Shown piece after piece: positions 8,978 through 17,664 of a stretch of 64,000 nucleotides of DNA. Origin of the DNA: Bacteroidota bacterium (GTDB lineage: Bacteria; Bacteroidota; Bacteroidia; Bacteroidales; SKPS01). Numbering within the stretch: position 1 is the first letter of the stretch; each line of letters begins with the position of its first letter. A program made the translations under genes and the position numbers. Under the pieces are notes generated by a model. It had not been told where the DNA came from, searched no databases, and saw nothing but the letters and a program-made list of their open reading frames with translations. The stretch is from contig JAKLII010000002.1 of the NCBI GenBank assembly GCA_022709695.1, forward strand, positions 154,955-218,954, written 5' to 3'.

Positions 8978-9829
8978 TCATCCACGGACGTTCATAGCAG
9001 CGAGCATATTGCCATACACCTGGTTGAGGGCTTTAACGTTGCTGGTAAGTTTTGCAGCTTCTTCCTCGTACTTCCGTGTATTGTCGATGGAGCTGTTAAG
9101 GTATTGAATAAACTTGGTGATGCCTTCCTGCATGGCAGCGCCGGCATCCACATTGGCCTGGGTATTCTGGAGCTGGAGCTCGTACACGTTGTTGAGTGTA
9201 GCGAGGTTTTTGGCAATTTTCTGGAGCTGCACATTGTACTCCTTGCCGTCGATATCGCTGAAATTCATGGCTTCAGCTGATTTGGCGATCGAATCGGTAG
9301 ATTTCCGCAATACGCCGGAAGTCTGCTGATAGGCATCCGCCAGTTCGAGCACAGAGCTGCTTGCGGTTTCGAGGTTGGTGACATACCCCTTGGTTGCGGC
9401 AGCGGCTTCGGTGATATTGGCCATTTTGGTGGCATTTTCACTCAGATGGCGCATCCCTTCGCCGAGGCTTTTTATGAGCTCGGGCTCAATCTTGGCTTCA
9501 GCCAGCATGTTGTCGAGCGCCTGGGTAAGGCTTTGCGGCTCCTCATGCTTCTTCACTTTGGATACTGCCTTGGTTTCGGCATCATGGTACATACCGGCCA
9601 GTTCGGGGTAGACAAGGCTCCAGTCGGGTTCCACGTGAGGTGGTTCAAATGCTGAGAAGAAGAAGATGATGGACTCTGTACAAAGTCCGATAATCAGCAT
9701 AAACTCGGCACCCGGATAGTGGTTGATTTTAAAGAGAGCCCCTAAAATTACCACTGCAGCACCCCATCCATACAGTTTCGACATGAAGTTCTTGAAGGAC
9801 TTCGTTCTAACAAGACTATTTAGACCCAT
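8978..9829 (-). CDS. gldL: T9SS motor protein GldL/PorL
   Basis: Inner-membrane proton-channel component that forms a pentamer around the GldM helices. The 283-residue protein has two N-terminal transmembrane helices (about 22-38 and 43-60). In the second helix Glu52 (LCTESIIFFF) corresponds to the conserved buried glutamate essential for the motor. The rest is a cytoplasmic, Ala/Glu/Thr-rich, largely helical tail of about 200 residues. The gene lies between gldK and gldM with a 100-base gap to gldK and 45 bases to gldM. Nothing unusual is seen. Confidence 0.97.
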   Translation of the reverse strand: MGLNSLVRTKSFKNFMSKLYGWGAAVVILGALFKINHYPGAEFMLIIGLCTESIIFFFSAFEPPHVEPDWSLVYPELAGMYHDAETKAVSKVKKHEEPQSLTQALDNMLAEAKIEPELIKSLGEGMRHLSENATKMANITEAAAATKGYVTNLETASSSVLELADAYQQTSGVLRKSTDSIAKSAEAMNFSDIDGKEYNVQLQKIAKNLATLNNVYELQLQNTQANVDAGAAMQEGITKFIQYLNSSIDNTRKYEEEAAKLTSNVKALNQVYGNMLAAMNVRG

Positions 9830-9929
9830 AAGTTCAATAAATTAAGATTAGACAATTGGTTTATTGTAAGTTGATTTCTGTAAAATTTGACAAACACCTG
9901 AAAACGCTGGTTCTATACCATAATATATA

Positions 9930-11276
9930 CTAATACACATTTGACGAATTCGGGCCATCGCCTTCCATCCTGCCAAGATAGGTCTGAACGCATCTGAACC
10001 CGATGAAGCTTTTGGCAGTATCCTGGAATTCATAGGTTCTGGTTCCGGTTTGCAGGTAGTACTGGATATCTTTCCACGAGCCGCCTCTGATCACTTTGCG
10101 TTTCAGTACGGGAGCATCGTTGTCTTTGGCTTCATAGGAATAGTCCATATTGAGATCGTGGGCGAAGCTGTAGGTAGATTCATCGAATGCGTTGCTGGTC
10201 CATTCCGACACATTACCTGCCATATCGAACAGACCGAAGTCGTTGGGAGCGAAGTGGGCTACGATAATGGTATGGAATCCACCGTCATCGATATAATTAC
10301 CGCGGAGGGGTTTGTAATTGGCCAGGAAGCATCCGTAGTTATTTCTCACATAGGGATTTCCCCATGGGTAGGAGCTAAGATCCAGGCCACCGCGTGCTGC
10401 GTATTCCCATTCCGACTCGGTTGGGAGGCGAAAGTCGGCTTCGAAGGGGCGTTCCCTGCCCGAGAGGTATGAGTCGCGGAGTTGTGTGCGCCAAACGGTA
10501 AAGGCCCGTGCCTGTTTCCAGTTAATCCCTACCACAGGATAGTTGTCGTAGGCCGGATGCCAGAAATAGTTGCGGGTCATGGGTTCGTTGAACGAGTAGG
10601 TGAAGTCGCGTACCCAGGTAAGGGTATCCGGATATACGTTGGTTTTTTCGGCTTTGATAAATACAGACCGGTCGCGCATGCCCTGCGGCCTGTTCTCGAG
10701 GGCTGCAGCTGCCTTGTAGTCGATCCAGCTGTAGACATAGTCGAGTTTACGGGTGTCGATCTGTTTTCTGCGGAAATACCTTTCGTGCTCAGGCAGGAAC
10801 ATCTGATCGAGCGGATTTTCTTCGTCTTCGCCATAGCCTTCCCACTGGATTTCCTCGTCCCAGTTGATGAGTTTGTACTGGATGGCCTGGCCGTATTCGA
10901 TCACCTCACCGGTTTTCTTATCACTCACATAATGGCGGCCGTAGAGGTCGGGGTCATCCAGATCACCCAGGATGGTATGGGCGATGGAGTCGCGGACCCA
11001 TTCCACGAACTGCCGGTATTCGTTGTTGGTGATTTCTGTTTCATCCATATAGAATGACTGCACCGAAACGGTTTTGCCGGGAGCAAGATTGGAATAGGGG
11101 ACATCCTGATCGCTGTTACCCATCACATAACTGCCCATTGGGATGAAGAGCATTCCGAAAGGGCGTTGCTGGTAAAATTCGGGGCGATCCTGGGAACCGA
11201 TCAACTGGCCGTTCCCGGAGTTTTGACAACTGTAGATCAATGGCACCAGCGCCAGGAAGAACAGCAGCTTTTTCAT
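9930..11276 (-). CDS. gldK: T9SS ring lipoprotein GldK/PorK
   Basis: Outer-membrane lipoprotein that forms the T9SS ring together with GldN. The chosen start at 11276 gives MKKLLFFLALVPLIYSC, a compact lipoprotein signal with the lipid-carrying Cys17. An upstream ATG at 11300 would add eight residues that do not look like a signal peptide. The mature 430 residues form a formylglycine-generating-enzyme (sulfatase-modifying factor) fold, with FIPMGSYVMGNSDQD early, LPTESEWEYAARGG in the middle, and MAGNVSEWTSNAF and RGGSWKD near the end. In GldK this fold is structural and not catalytic. The gene follows porP by about 90 bases. Confidence 0.96.
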   Translation of the reverse strand: MKKLLFFLALVPLIYSCQNSGNGQLIGSQDRPEFYQQRPFGMLFIPMGSYVMGNSDQDVPYSNLAPGKTVSVQSFYMDETEITNNEYRQFVEWVRDSIAHTILGDLDDPDLYGRHYVSDKKTGEVIEYGQAIQYKLINWDEEIQWEGYGEDEENPLDQMFLPEHERYFRRKQIDTRKLDYVYSWIDYKAAAALENRPQGMRDRSVFIKAEKTNVYPDTLTWVRDFTYSFNEPMTRNYFWHPAYDNYPVVGINWKQARAFTVWRTQLRDSYLSGRERPFEADFRLPTESEWEYAARGGLDLSSYPWGNPYVRNNYGCFLANYKPLRGNYIDDGGFHTIIVAHFAPNDFGLFDMAGNVSEWTSNAFDESTYSFAHDLNMDYSYEAKDNDAPVLKRKVIRGGSWKDIQYYLQTGTRTYEFQDTAKSFIGFRCVQTYLGRMEGDGPNSSNVY

Positions 11277-11369
11277 CTTACCCATGATTTTCTGAAGCAT
11301 ATCTTTAATTTTTATCTCCGTTTTTAACGTGTTTCCGGGTTTTATGTTTCATCAGAATGCCGGCCAATT

Positions 11370-12350
11370 TTACAGAGTAGGCAGATATCTGATATTGGAA
11401 TAGCTTGATTTGGGTTTAACGATCACAATGTTAAAGCAGTAGTTGAGGTACACTTCATGGGAACCGCTGCTGCGGCCGCCACGACCCAGCTGCGAGGTGG
11501 TTACATCGTAGGAGTATCCGGCTCTCAGGTTTTCAAGTCCACCGGCATTGAACGGGTATGCCCCCAGCATCACGGCCACTGCATCGTAAGCGCGGTAGGA
11601 GATACCACCCCAGTATTTGTTATTGTATATTCCGAGCACGTTCAGGTCGATCTGGGTGGAGCCGAAGTCAGACTTCAGGAGGAGGTTGGGGTTGATGGCC
11701 CAGGAGGGATTGGGTAGTTCATAATAATAACCCCCTACCAGGTAATAATGTCTTTTCAGGGAATAGGGCACATCGGTGAGGGCGGCCTGGAAATCGGCTT
11801 CGGAAAGTTGCGAAGAGGATATTCCTACATAATATTGACCCTGTACATTGTAGTAGGCACCAAAGGCAAAGTCGAGCATCATATCCGATTCCTTTCCCTG
11901 TGAAACCAGAAGAGGATCGTTTACGTCAATGGGTTTAAACTTGCTGAAGTCGATGGTTTTATTCAGCATACCCACGCTTGCACCTATTGACATTCGCCCC
12001 AAACCCAGGTTGAACATATAGCTGTAATTAAGGCGCACCTGCATATTCTCTTCAAAACCCAGTTTATCGGTAAGGAACGTTACCCCGATCCCGCTATTGA
12101 TGCGTTTGATGGCAGCATCCACCGTAAACAGGTTGGTCTGGGGATTCACCTTGTCTTCCCCGTCGGTAAAGCCCACCCACTGCTGCCGCGCCAGAATATT
12201 GGTACAGATGGCTTCCTTTACGCCGGCATAGGCCGGGTTGAAGGAGAGCTGGTTAAACATAAAATGGGTGATCTGTATCTCCTGCTGGGCATACCCTGCG
12301 AGACCGAACATCATGCAAACACTTACTGCAAAAAGCCTGATTCTGAACAT
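11370..12350 (-). CDS. porP: T9SS outer-membrane protein of the PorP/SprF family
   Basis: Outer-membrane beta-barrel protein of 326 residues. The signal peptide is MFRIRLFAVSVCMMFGLAGYA with cleavage before QQ. The mature start contains the family signature HFMFNQLSFNPAYAGV, and the chain then alternates amphipathic strands such as YYVGISSSQLS and AGYSYDVTT up to a typical barrel C-terminus. PorP/SprF proteins associate with the secretion machinery and help anchor cargo of the type B signal class. It is the first gene of the porP-gldKLMN operon and has a well-formed promoter 48 bases upstream. Several paralogues usually occur in one genome, so whether it is PorP proper rests on the neighbouring gldK-N genes. 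Confidence 0.94.
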   Translation of the reverse strand: MFRIRLFAVSVCMMFGLAGYAQQEIQITHFMFNQLSFNPAYAGVKEAICTNILARQQWVGFTDGEDKVNPQTNLFTVDAAIKRINSGIGVTFLTDKLGFEENMQVRLNYSYMFNLGLGRMSIGASVGMLNKTIDFSKFKPIDVNDPLLVSQGKESDMMLDFAFGAYYNVQGQYYVGISSSQLSEADFQAALTDVPYSLKRHYYLVGGYYYELPNPSWAINPNLLLKSDFGSTQIDLNVLGIYNNKYWGGISYRAYDAVAVMLGAYPFNAGGLENLRAGYSYDVTTSQLGRGGRSSGSHEVYLNYCFNIVIVKPKSSYSNIRYLPTL

Positions 12351-12397
12351 GGCTGGTGAATAGGTTTCTTATGCGGCGCTAAAATAATAAATATATA

Positions 12398-12424
12398 CAA
12401 ACCTAATACACAACGAACCGACAA
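12398..12424 (-). promoter_or_regulatory. Promoter of the porP-gldKLMN operon
   Basis: On the minus strand TAGGTTTG (12405-12398) matches the TAnnTTTG -7 box exactly, and TTG (12424-12422) lies 16 bases upstream. The same 16-base spacing is found at the HU and rplU promoters in this window. Transcription would start near 12391, leaving a leader of about 40 bases. Confidence 0.75.
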
Positions 12425-12626
12425 TATTACAGGTTTGTTGTACTAAAACAATTTACCTGAAAATACCCTTTACATCGATATTAAAAAACTGCTATTAAAA
12501 TAATAAAATTCTGATTATCTGTAATATAGTATTTAATATCCGGACGATTTCATCTGAAATAAACTCAGAATTAATTATTTGGAAGAATTCTAAATTAACA
12601 GGTTACAAAAAAAACAGACTTTTTTT
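12425..12626. other. AT-rich non-coding stretch upstream of the porP promoter
   Basis: About 200 bases with strong A+T bias between the end of the ureohydrolase-like gene and the porP promoter. Near 12607-12627 there is an A8/T8 pair separated by five bases just after the upstream gene; it has no GC stem, so I do not call it a terminator. I see no open reading frame or RNA gene. Confidence 0.5.
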
Positions 12627-13811
12627 TCACATCAATTTCTGATAAACCTGCCACCAGCGGTCGGGAACTTCATTCTGGAGAGCGATCTGATAATCCTGAT
12701 AGGAGCATGGAACGAAGTAGTGCCTTTCGTAGGATGCGGGGCTCTCGGCACGGCAGGGAACCTTCATCCACCAGCGATCGCTTTTTTTGCTTTTGAGGAA
12801 AACGATTTCATGGTCATGGTTTTCGATGGGGACCATGTATTTGATGAAGTTATGCTCATTCCAGGCATTTCCCTTGGCGGGGATATCATGGGTTCTGAAG
12901 TAAAATCCCTCGATCAGGTACCAGATCATCTGGGCAATAAGCTGGGCGGTTTGTCCGCGGGGGTCGAAGACGGGGTTGTACTCGTAGAATCCAATGGATG
13001 AGAGTTTGTCGCTCCGGCCGGCGTACCTGAGCAGGCGGCAGATTTCCTCGCCATAAAAACCATTGGGGGAGGCATTCATGGCACCCGGAGCATCGGACAT
13101 CCGGACAGCAGTGATATCGACCGAAACGATATCAGCATTTCTGATGAGGGGTTCCGCCATATCGAGGTTTTCGCGGATGATACCTACCCGGTAGGCATCA
13201 AAAAGCAGGTTCTTAATCAGCTTAATGGCTTCTGAATCAACGTAATAAGACTGGTATCCGAGGTTGGTAAAATTGAACAGGTAGTTTGGCTGATGGAGGA
13301 TGATGCGGCTGAGGTATGACTGGTTTGACATTTCCCCTTCGGTGTCCCCAAGGTCGAATCTGGGGTCGATGGCCACCAGGTTTACGATCTGTCCGAGTTT
13401 TTCGTAGGCTCGATATTGGGCGAATGTGAGGTCCTGGCTTCCTCCGAGGATCACAGGGAGTACGTTGTTTTCGACCAGTTCGGACACCACGGAAGCGAGG
13501 GCGAAATAGGTATCATCGGTAGAGTGGCCATTTTTCAGGTTACCCAGGTCAAGGATCCGTGGGGTGAAGTTCCCCTGATGGAGAGCATACAATGCGGCTC
13601 TGATGTGGTCGGGTGCGCTTCCACAACCCAGGTTGGAGAGGGCATTGCGGTCCTCGGTAACCCCGATGAGGGCCATATCAAACTGCGACAGGTCGGGAGC
13701 GGCTTCACCCTCTGCATACAGGTGGATCATTTCACCCAGCCTGTTTCTCCGGATGTCGTCTTCGTAACGAAACTCATCACTCACAGGGTCGAAATAGTCG
13801 AGCAGGTCCAT
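12627..13811 (-). CDS. Ureohydrolase-fold protein lacking metal ligands (annotated elsewhere as formimidoylglutamase)
   Basis: A 394-residue arginase-superfamily protein whose catalytic metal site is missing. At the positions of the usual ligands it has Gln126 (LGGSQDL instead of GGxHS), Asp149-Arg151-Asp153 (AIDPRFD instead of DAHxD) and Asp232-Thr234 (SVDIT instead of SFDID). Three of six ligands are thus replaced and a two-metal centre is not expected. The start at 13811 (MDLLDYFDPV) is 28 bases after the topA stop. A longer frame to 14009 would lie inside topA and is rejected. The frame is intact and well conserved in character, so it looks like a maintained protein and not a pseudogene. 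From memory, relatives sit beside topA and gldK in other Bacteroidota. A non-enzymatic or altered role linked to T9SS or topA is inference. Confidence 0.82.
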   Translation of the reverse strand: MDLLDYFDPVSDEFRYEDDIRRNRLGEMIHLYAEGEAAPDLSQFDMALIGVTEDRNALSNLGCGSAPDHIRAALYALHQGNFTPRILDLGNLKNGHSTDDTYFALASVVSELVENNVLPVILGGSQDLTFAQYRAYEKLGQIVNLVAIDPRFDLGDTEGEMSNQSYLSRIILHQPNYLFNFTNLGYQSYYVDSEAIKLIKNLLFDAYRVGIIRENLDMAEPLIRNADIVSVDITAVRMSDAPGAMNASPNGFYGEEICRLLRYAGRSDKLSSIGFYEYNPVFDPRGQTAQLIAQMIWYLIEGFYFRTHDIPAKGNAWNEHNFIKYMVPIENHDHEIVFLKSKKSDRWWMKVPCRAESPASYERHYFVPCSYQDYQIALQNEVPDRWWQVYQKLM

Positions 13812-13839
13812 AGTTGAGGGGTTTAATCGGGGTTGCGGG

Positions 13840-16179
13840 TTATTTTTTCTTTGTGCCGGACCTGGTATTCCCGGATTTTGTTTTTCCGGAATCGGCAGCG
13901 GCTGCCATAATCTTCTCACAATCGGCAAGGGAGAGGGCTGAAGGGTCCTGTCCCTTCGGGATCTTAAAGTTCTCTTTTCCAAAGGAGATATAAGGCCCGA
14001 ATCTGCCATTCAGGATGGTAAGGCCCGGTTTTTCATCGAACTTCTTGATGATATTGGAGAGTTCTTTGGCCCTTTTGGCGAGAATAATCTCGATGGCCCT
14101 GTCAGCCTCCACCCTGAGGGGGTCATCTTTGGAGGTCAGGCTATAGAATTTATTGTTGTGCCGTACATAGGGGCCAAAACGTCCGATGGCCACAGCCATG
14201 GGTTTTCCTTCAAAATCTCCTATTTCACGCGGGAAGGAGAAGAGTTTGAGGGCTTCTTCGAGGGTGATGGTGGCAATACTCTGCCCTTTGAGGAGGCCGG
14301 CGAATTTCACAGGGCCCTCGTCGTCGGTTTCACCGATCTGCACCATCGGGCCATACCGGCCGATTTTGGCGAACACTTTTTTACCGCTAACAGGATCCGT
14401 GCCCAGGAGCTTTTCTCCGCTGAAGCGCTGGGTGTTATCGGAAGTCTCTTCGATCTTCTGGTGGAACTTTTTATAGAATGATGCGATCATTTTGTTCCAG
14501 TGGGATTTCCCCGAGGCAATTTCGTCGAATGCTTCCTCCACATCAGCGGTAAAACGATAATCGACGATATCCATGAAGTACTGCTCGAGGAACTGGTTCA
14601 CGAGGATACCGAGGTCGGTTGGAAAGAGTTTTGACTTTTCGGCGAAGCTTTTTTCCTTTTTCACCATTCGGGCGATGTGTCCCGCATAGAGGGTGAGTTC
14701 AATCACCTGACGGGTTTGTCCATCCTTATCAGCCTTCACCACATACTCCCGTTTCTGGATAGTAGAGATGGTAGGTGCGTAGGTACTCGGGCGGCCGATT
14801 CCCAGCTCTTCCATTTTTTTCACCAGGCTGGCCTCCGAATATCTGGGCTGGTGCTGGGTATACCGTTGCTCCGCCAGGATGGAACTGTAATGCAGGGGTT
14901 CCCCTTTTTTTACAGCGGGGAGTTTCTGGTCGTCCCGGTCTTCGGGTTCATCGTCAGATGATTCCATATATACTTTCAGAAAGCCATCGAACGTAATCAC
15001 TTCCCCTTTGGCAACAAATTTCTGATCTGTGCCGGATACATCGATATTAATTGCAGTTCTTTCGATTTCGGCATCACTCATCTGGGATGCAACGGTTCTT
15101 TTCCAGATCAGTTCATACAGTTTTTTCTGGGAGGCGTCACCGCCCACGGAATCGTTGCTGAGATAGGTGGGCCTGATGGCTTCATGTGCCTCCTGCGCCC
15201 CTTTGGATTTGGTTTTATACTTTCTCAGGTGGAGGTAGCGTTCACCGAACGACGCGGTAATCAGCTCTTTGGCCTGGCCAAGGGCAAGGTCGGAGAGGTT
15301 CACGCTATCGGTTCTCATGTAGGTGATTTTACCGCTTTCGTACAGCTGCTGGGCAACGAGCATGGTTTTGGCCACCGAGAAACCGAGCTTCCGGGCTGCT
15401 TCCTGCTGGAGGGTAGATGTGGTAAACGGAGGTGCCGGGGAGCGGCGTGCCGGTTTCTTCTCAACCGAGCTGACCCTGAATGAGGCACCAGCGCAATGGC
15501 CCAGAAACGAAGCAGCTTCATCCTCACGGTTAAAGCGTTGCTGGTACTCTGCCTTCAGGGGAAGGGTGTTCCCGGCTCCGGATTGCAAAAACTGACCGGT
15601 AACGCGGAACTGGGATTGTGTGACAAAATTGTTGATTTCCTCCTCGCGTTCCACGATCAGCCGCACCGCCACTGATTGTACCCGACCGGCCGAGAGGGCC
15701 GGCTTTACCTTTTTCCAGAGCAGAGGTGACAGTTCAAAACCCACAAGGCGATCCAGCACCCGGCGTGCCTGCTGGGCACTCACCAGGTTCATATCGATTT
15801 CCCTTGGATTCTGTACCGCTTTTTCGATAGCCGGTCTGGTAATTTCGTGAAAGACAATTCGGCGGATGCGGGCAGGTTCAAGCTTCAGGGTTTCGGCAAG
15901 GTGCCATGAAATGGCTTCCCCTTCCCGGTCTTCATCGGATGCGAGCCACACAAGCTCTGCCTCTTTGGCGAGTTTTTTCAGTTCCTGAATTACTTTTTCC
16001 TTGTCGGGGGAAATTTCATACTGCGGCAGGAAACCCTTCTCCACCTCAACGCCCAACCCCTTTTTCGAAAGATCGCGCACATGCCCGAAGCTCGATTTCA
16101 CCACGAAATCTTTCCCGAGAAATTTCTCGATTGTCTTTGCCTTTGCAGGCGACTCAACGATCACAAGGTTTTTCACCAT
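13840..16179 (-). CDS. topA: DNA topoisomerase I
   Basis: Type IA topoisomerase that relaxes negative supercoils. With the start at 16179 (MVKNLVIVESPAKAKTIEKFLG) it has 779 residues. Two more ATGs up to 16188 and one at 16230 are possible but add no conserved sequence. The Toprim domain comes first (VESPAKAKTIEKFLG, then LASDEDREGEAISWHL). The catalytic tyrosine lies in GKITYMRTDSVNLS, and the C-terminal half carries repeated GRxGPYV-type motifs (IGRYGPMV, IGRFGPYV, NGRFGPYI) instead of the Cys4 zinc fingers of E. coli TopA, as is usual in Bacteroidota. The lysine-rich tail ends GTKKK. The ureohydrolase-like gene follows 28 bases later and is probably cotranscribed. Confidence 0.97.
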   Translation of the reverse strand: MVKNLVIVESPAKAKTIEKFLGKDFVVKSSFGHVRDLSKKGLGVEVEKGFLPQYEISPDKEKVIQELKKLAKEAELVWLASDEDREGEAISWHLAETLKLEPARIRRIVFHEITRPAIEKAVQNPREIDMNLVSAQQARRVLDRLVGFELSPLLWKKVKPALSAGRVQSVAVRLIVEREEEINNFVTQSQFRVTGQFLQSGAGNTLPLKAEYQQRFNREDEAASFLGHCAGASFRVSSVEKKPARRSPAPPFTTSTLQQEAARKLGFSVAKTMLVAQQLYESGKITYMRTDSVNLSDLALGQAKELITASFGERYLHLRKYKTKSKGAQEAHEAIRPTYLSNDSVGGDASQKKLYELIWKRTVASQMSDAEIERTAINIDVSGTDQKFVAKGEVITFDGFLKVYMESSDDEPEDRDDQKLPAVKKGEPLHYSSILAEQRYTQHQPRYSEASLVKKMEELGIGRPSTYAPTISTIQKREYVVKADKDGQTRQVIELTLYAGHIARMVKKEKSFAEKSKLFPTDLGILVNQFLEQYFMDIVDYRFTADVEEAFDEIASGKSHWNKMIASFYKKFHQKIEETSDNTQRFSGEKLLGTDPVSGKKVFAKIGRYGPMVQIGETDDEGPVKFAGLLKGQSIATITLEEALKLFSFPREIGDFEGKPMAVAIGRFGPYVRHNNKFYSLTSKDDPLRVEADRAIEIILAKRAKELSNIIKKFDEKPGLTILNGRFGPYISFGKENFKIPKGQDPSALSLADCEKIMAAAADSGKTKSGNTRSGTKKK

Positions 16180-16316
16180 CATCTTCATTGCTAATAAAAT
16201 GCAACACCAATCACCCCGGCAGTTGTTCATCAGAAAAACCGCGGTGCAAAGAAAACGAAAAAAAATGAAATGGGGTTCCTGAGTTCAGCCCCGGCACTCC
16301 CAAAGGGCTTTTATGG

Positions 16317-16324
16317 TATTTTTG
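16317..16324 (+). promoter_or_regulatory. Bacteroidota -7 promoter box for miaB
   Basis: TATTTTTG matches TAnnTTTG exactly, 18 bases upstream of the ATG at 16343. Because it overlaps the first codons of the longest possible frame (from 16313), it argues for the later start. No clear -33 TTG is seen. Confidence 0.6.
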
Positions 16325-16342
16325 CACCCTTATGTTAAAAGG

Positions 16343-17662
16343 ATGAAACTGTTTATTGAGACTTTTGGATGTCAGATGAACTTCTCTGACAGCGAGGTTG
16401 TTGCTTCAGTAATGAACGATCAGGGGTATGAACTGTGCGGGAGTGCGGCGGAAGCAGACCTTGTATTTATCAACACCTGCTCCATCCGTGAAAATGCGGA
16501 GCAGCGGGTCAGGAAGCGTCTAAGGGAGCTGAAGGGATTGAAGAAGAAGCACCCGGGACTCCGGATCGGGATCCTGGGGTGCATGGCTGAACGCTTAAGG
16601 GAGCAGCTGTTTGATGAAGAACCCCTGGTGGATCTGATTGCCGGGCCCGACAGTTACAGAAAGCTTCCGGAGATGCTGCAGGAGCTTGACGAAGGGAGGC
16701 GCACGGCCCAGGTTTTACTGTCGGAAGAGGAGACCTATGCTGATCTTGAGCCTGTCAGATATGGCAGCAACAAGATTTCAGCCTATATTTCGATCATGCG
16801 CGGATGCCAGAACTTCTGTTCATACTGTGTGGTGCCCTATACCCGGGGCAGGGAGCGCAGCCGGGATCCGGAGAGCATTGTGAAGGAAGCTGAGAGACTT
16901 GTGGCGGAGGGGTATCGTGAGGTGACGCTGCTGGGGCAGAATGTCAACTCCTACCAGTGGCAGCAGGGTGACTCGGTGATCCTGTTCCCTGAACTTCTTA
17001 CCCGGGTGGCAGCCGTTTCGGATCAGCTTCGTGTGCGGTTTGCCACATCCCATCCCAAGGACCTTTCGGATGAGCTGATTGACGTAATTGCAGCCACTCC
17101 CAATATCTGCAACCACATCCATCTCCCGGTGCAATCGGGGAGTGATGCGGTGTTAAAGCGGATGAACCGCAGGTACACGCGTGCATGGTACCTGGGGCGC
17201 ATTGCCGCCATCAGGGAAAAGATACCGGATGCCGGACTGAGTACCGATCTGATTGCCGGATTCTGTGGTGAGACGGAGGAAGATCACCGGTTAACCCTTG
17301 ATCTGATGGAGCAGTGCCGGTTCGACTTTGCCTTTATGTTTGCCTATTCTCAGCGCCCCGGTACCCGTGCGGCAGAAAAACTGGAGGATGATGTGCCTGA
17401 TATGGTTAAGAAAGGGCGGTTGCATGAAATTATCACCCTGCAGCAACGATTGTCACATACAGGTAACCGGAAAGATGTGGGGAAAACCTTTGAGGTTCTG
17501 GTGGAGGGCACATCCAGAAAATCACCTGATCAGATGTTCGGGCGAAACGGACAGAACAAGGTTATTGTATTTCCATCAGGCAAGCACAAACCTGGTGATT
17601 ATGTGGAGGTGAAAGTGGTAAAATGTACATCCGCCACCCTGATCGGGGAGGCCCTGGAATAA
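16343..17662 (+). CDS. miaB: tRNA-2-methylthio-N6-dimethylallyladenosine synthase
   Basis: Radical SAM methylthiotransferase that adds the 2-methylthio group to i6A37 of tRNAs reading UNN codons. The start at 16343 (MKLFIETFGCQMNFSDSEV) gives 439 residues; a frame from 16313 would overlap the promoter box. The N-terminal domain holds three Cys for the auxiliary cluster (FGCQMN, NTCSIRENAE, LGCMAER). The radical SAM core has CQNFCSYC with the MiaB signature VVPYTRGRERSR, and a TRAM domain ends the chain (GKTFEVLVEG onward). These motifs separate MiaB from RimO and MtaB. It stands alone on its transcript, convergent with the methyltransferase gene 2 bases after its stop. Confidence 0.97.
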   Translation: MKLFIETFGCQMNFSDSEVVASVMNDQGYELCGSAAEADLVFINTCSIRENAEQRVRKRLRELKGLKKKHPGLRIGILGCMAERLREQLFDEEPLVDLIAGPDSYRKLPEMLQELDEGRRTAQVLLSEEETYADLEPVRYGSNKISAYISIMRGCQNFCSYCVVPYTRGRERSRDPESIVKEAERLVAEGYREVTLLGQNVNSYQWQQGDSVILFPELLTRVAAVSDQLRVRFATSHPKDLSDELIDVIAATPNICNHIHLPVQSGSDAVLKRMNRRYTRAWYLGRIAAIREKIPDAGLSTDLIAGFCGETEEDHRLTLDLMEQCRFDFAFMFAYSQRPGTRAAEKLEDDVPDMVKKGRLHEIITLQQRLSHTGNRKDVGKTFEVLVEGTSRKSPDQMFGRNGQNKVIVFPSGKHKPGDYVEVKVVKCTSATLIGEALE

Positions 17663-17664
17663 GA

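Noticed and set aside
10050..11057. Two long plus-strand frames opposite gldK
   Set aside because: The minus strand encodes a full GldK with lipobox and FGE motifs; the plus frames have no features.
12605..12627. Terminator formed by A8 and T8 after the ureohydrolase-like gene
   Set aside because: The stem would be all A-T pairs with no GC core, which is too weak to call.
13812..14009. Longer N-terminus of the ureohydrolase-like protein
   Set aside because: It would lie inside the topA coding region and be rich in Pro/Arg without similarity; the ATG at 13811 directly follows topA.
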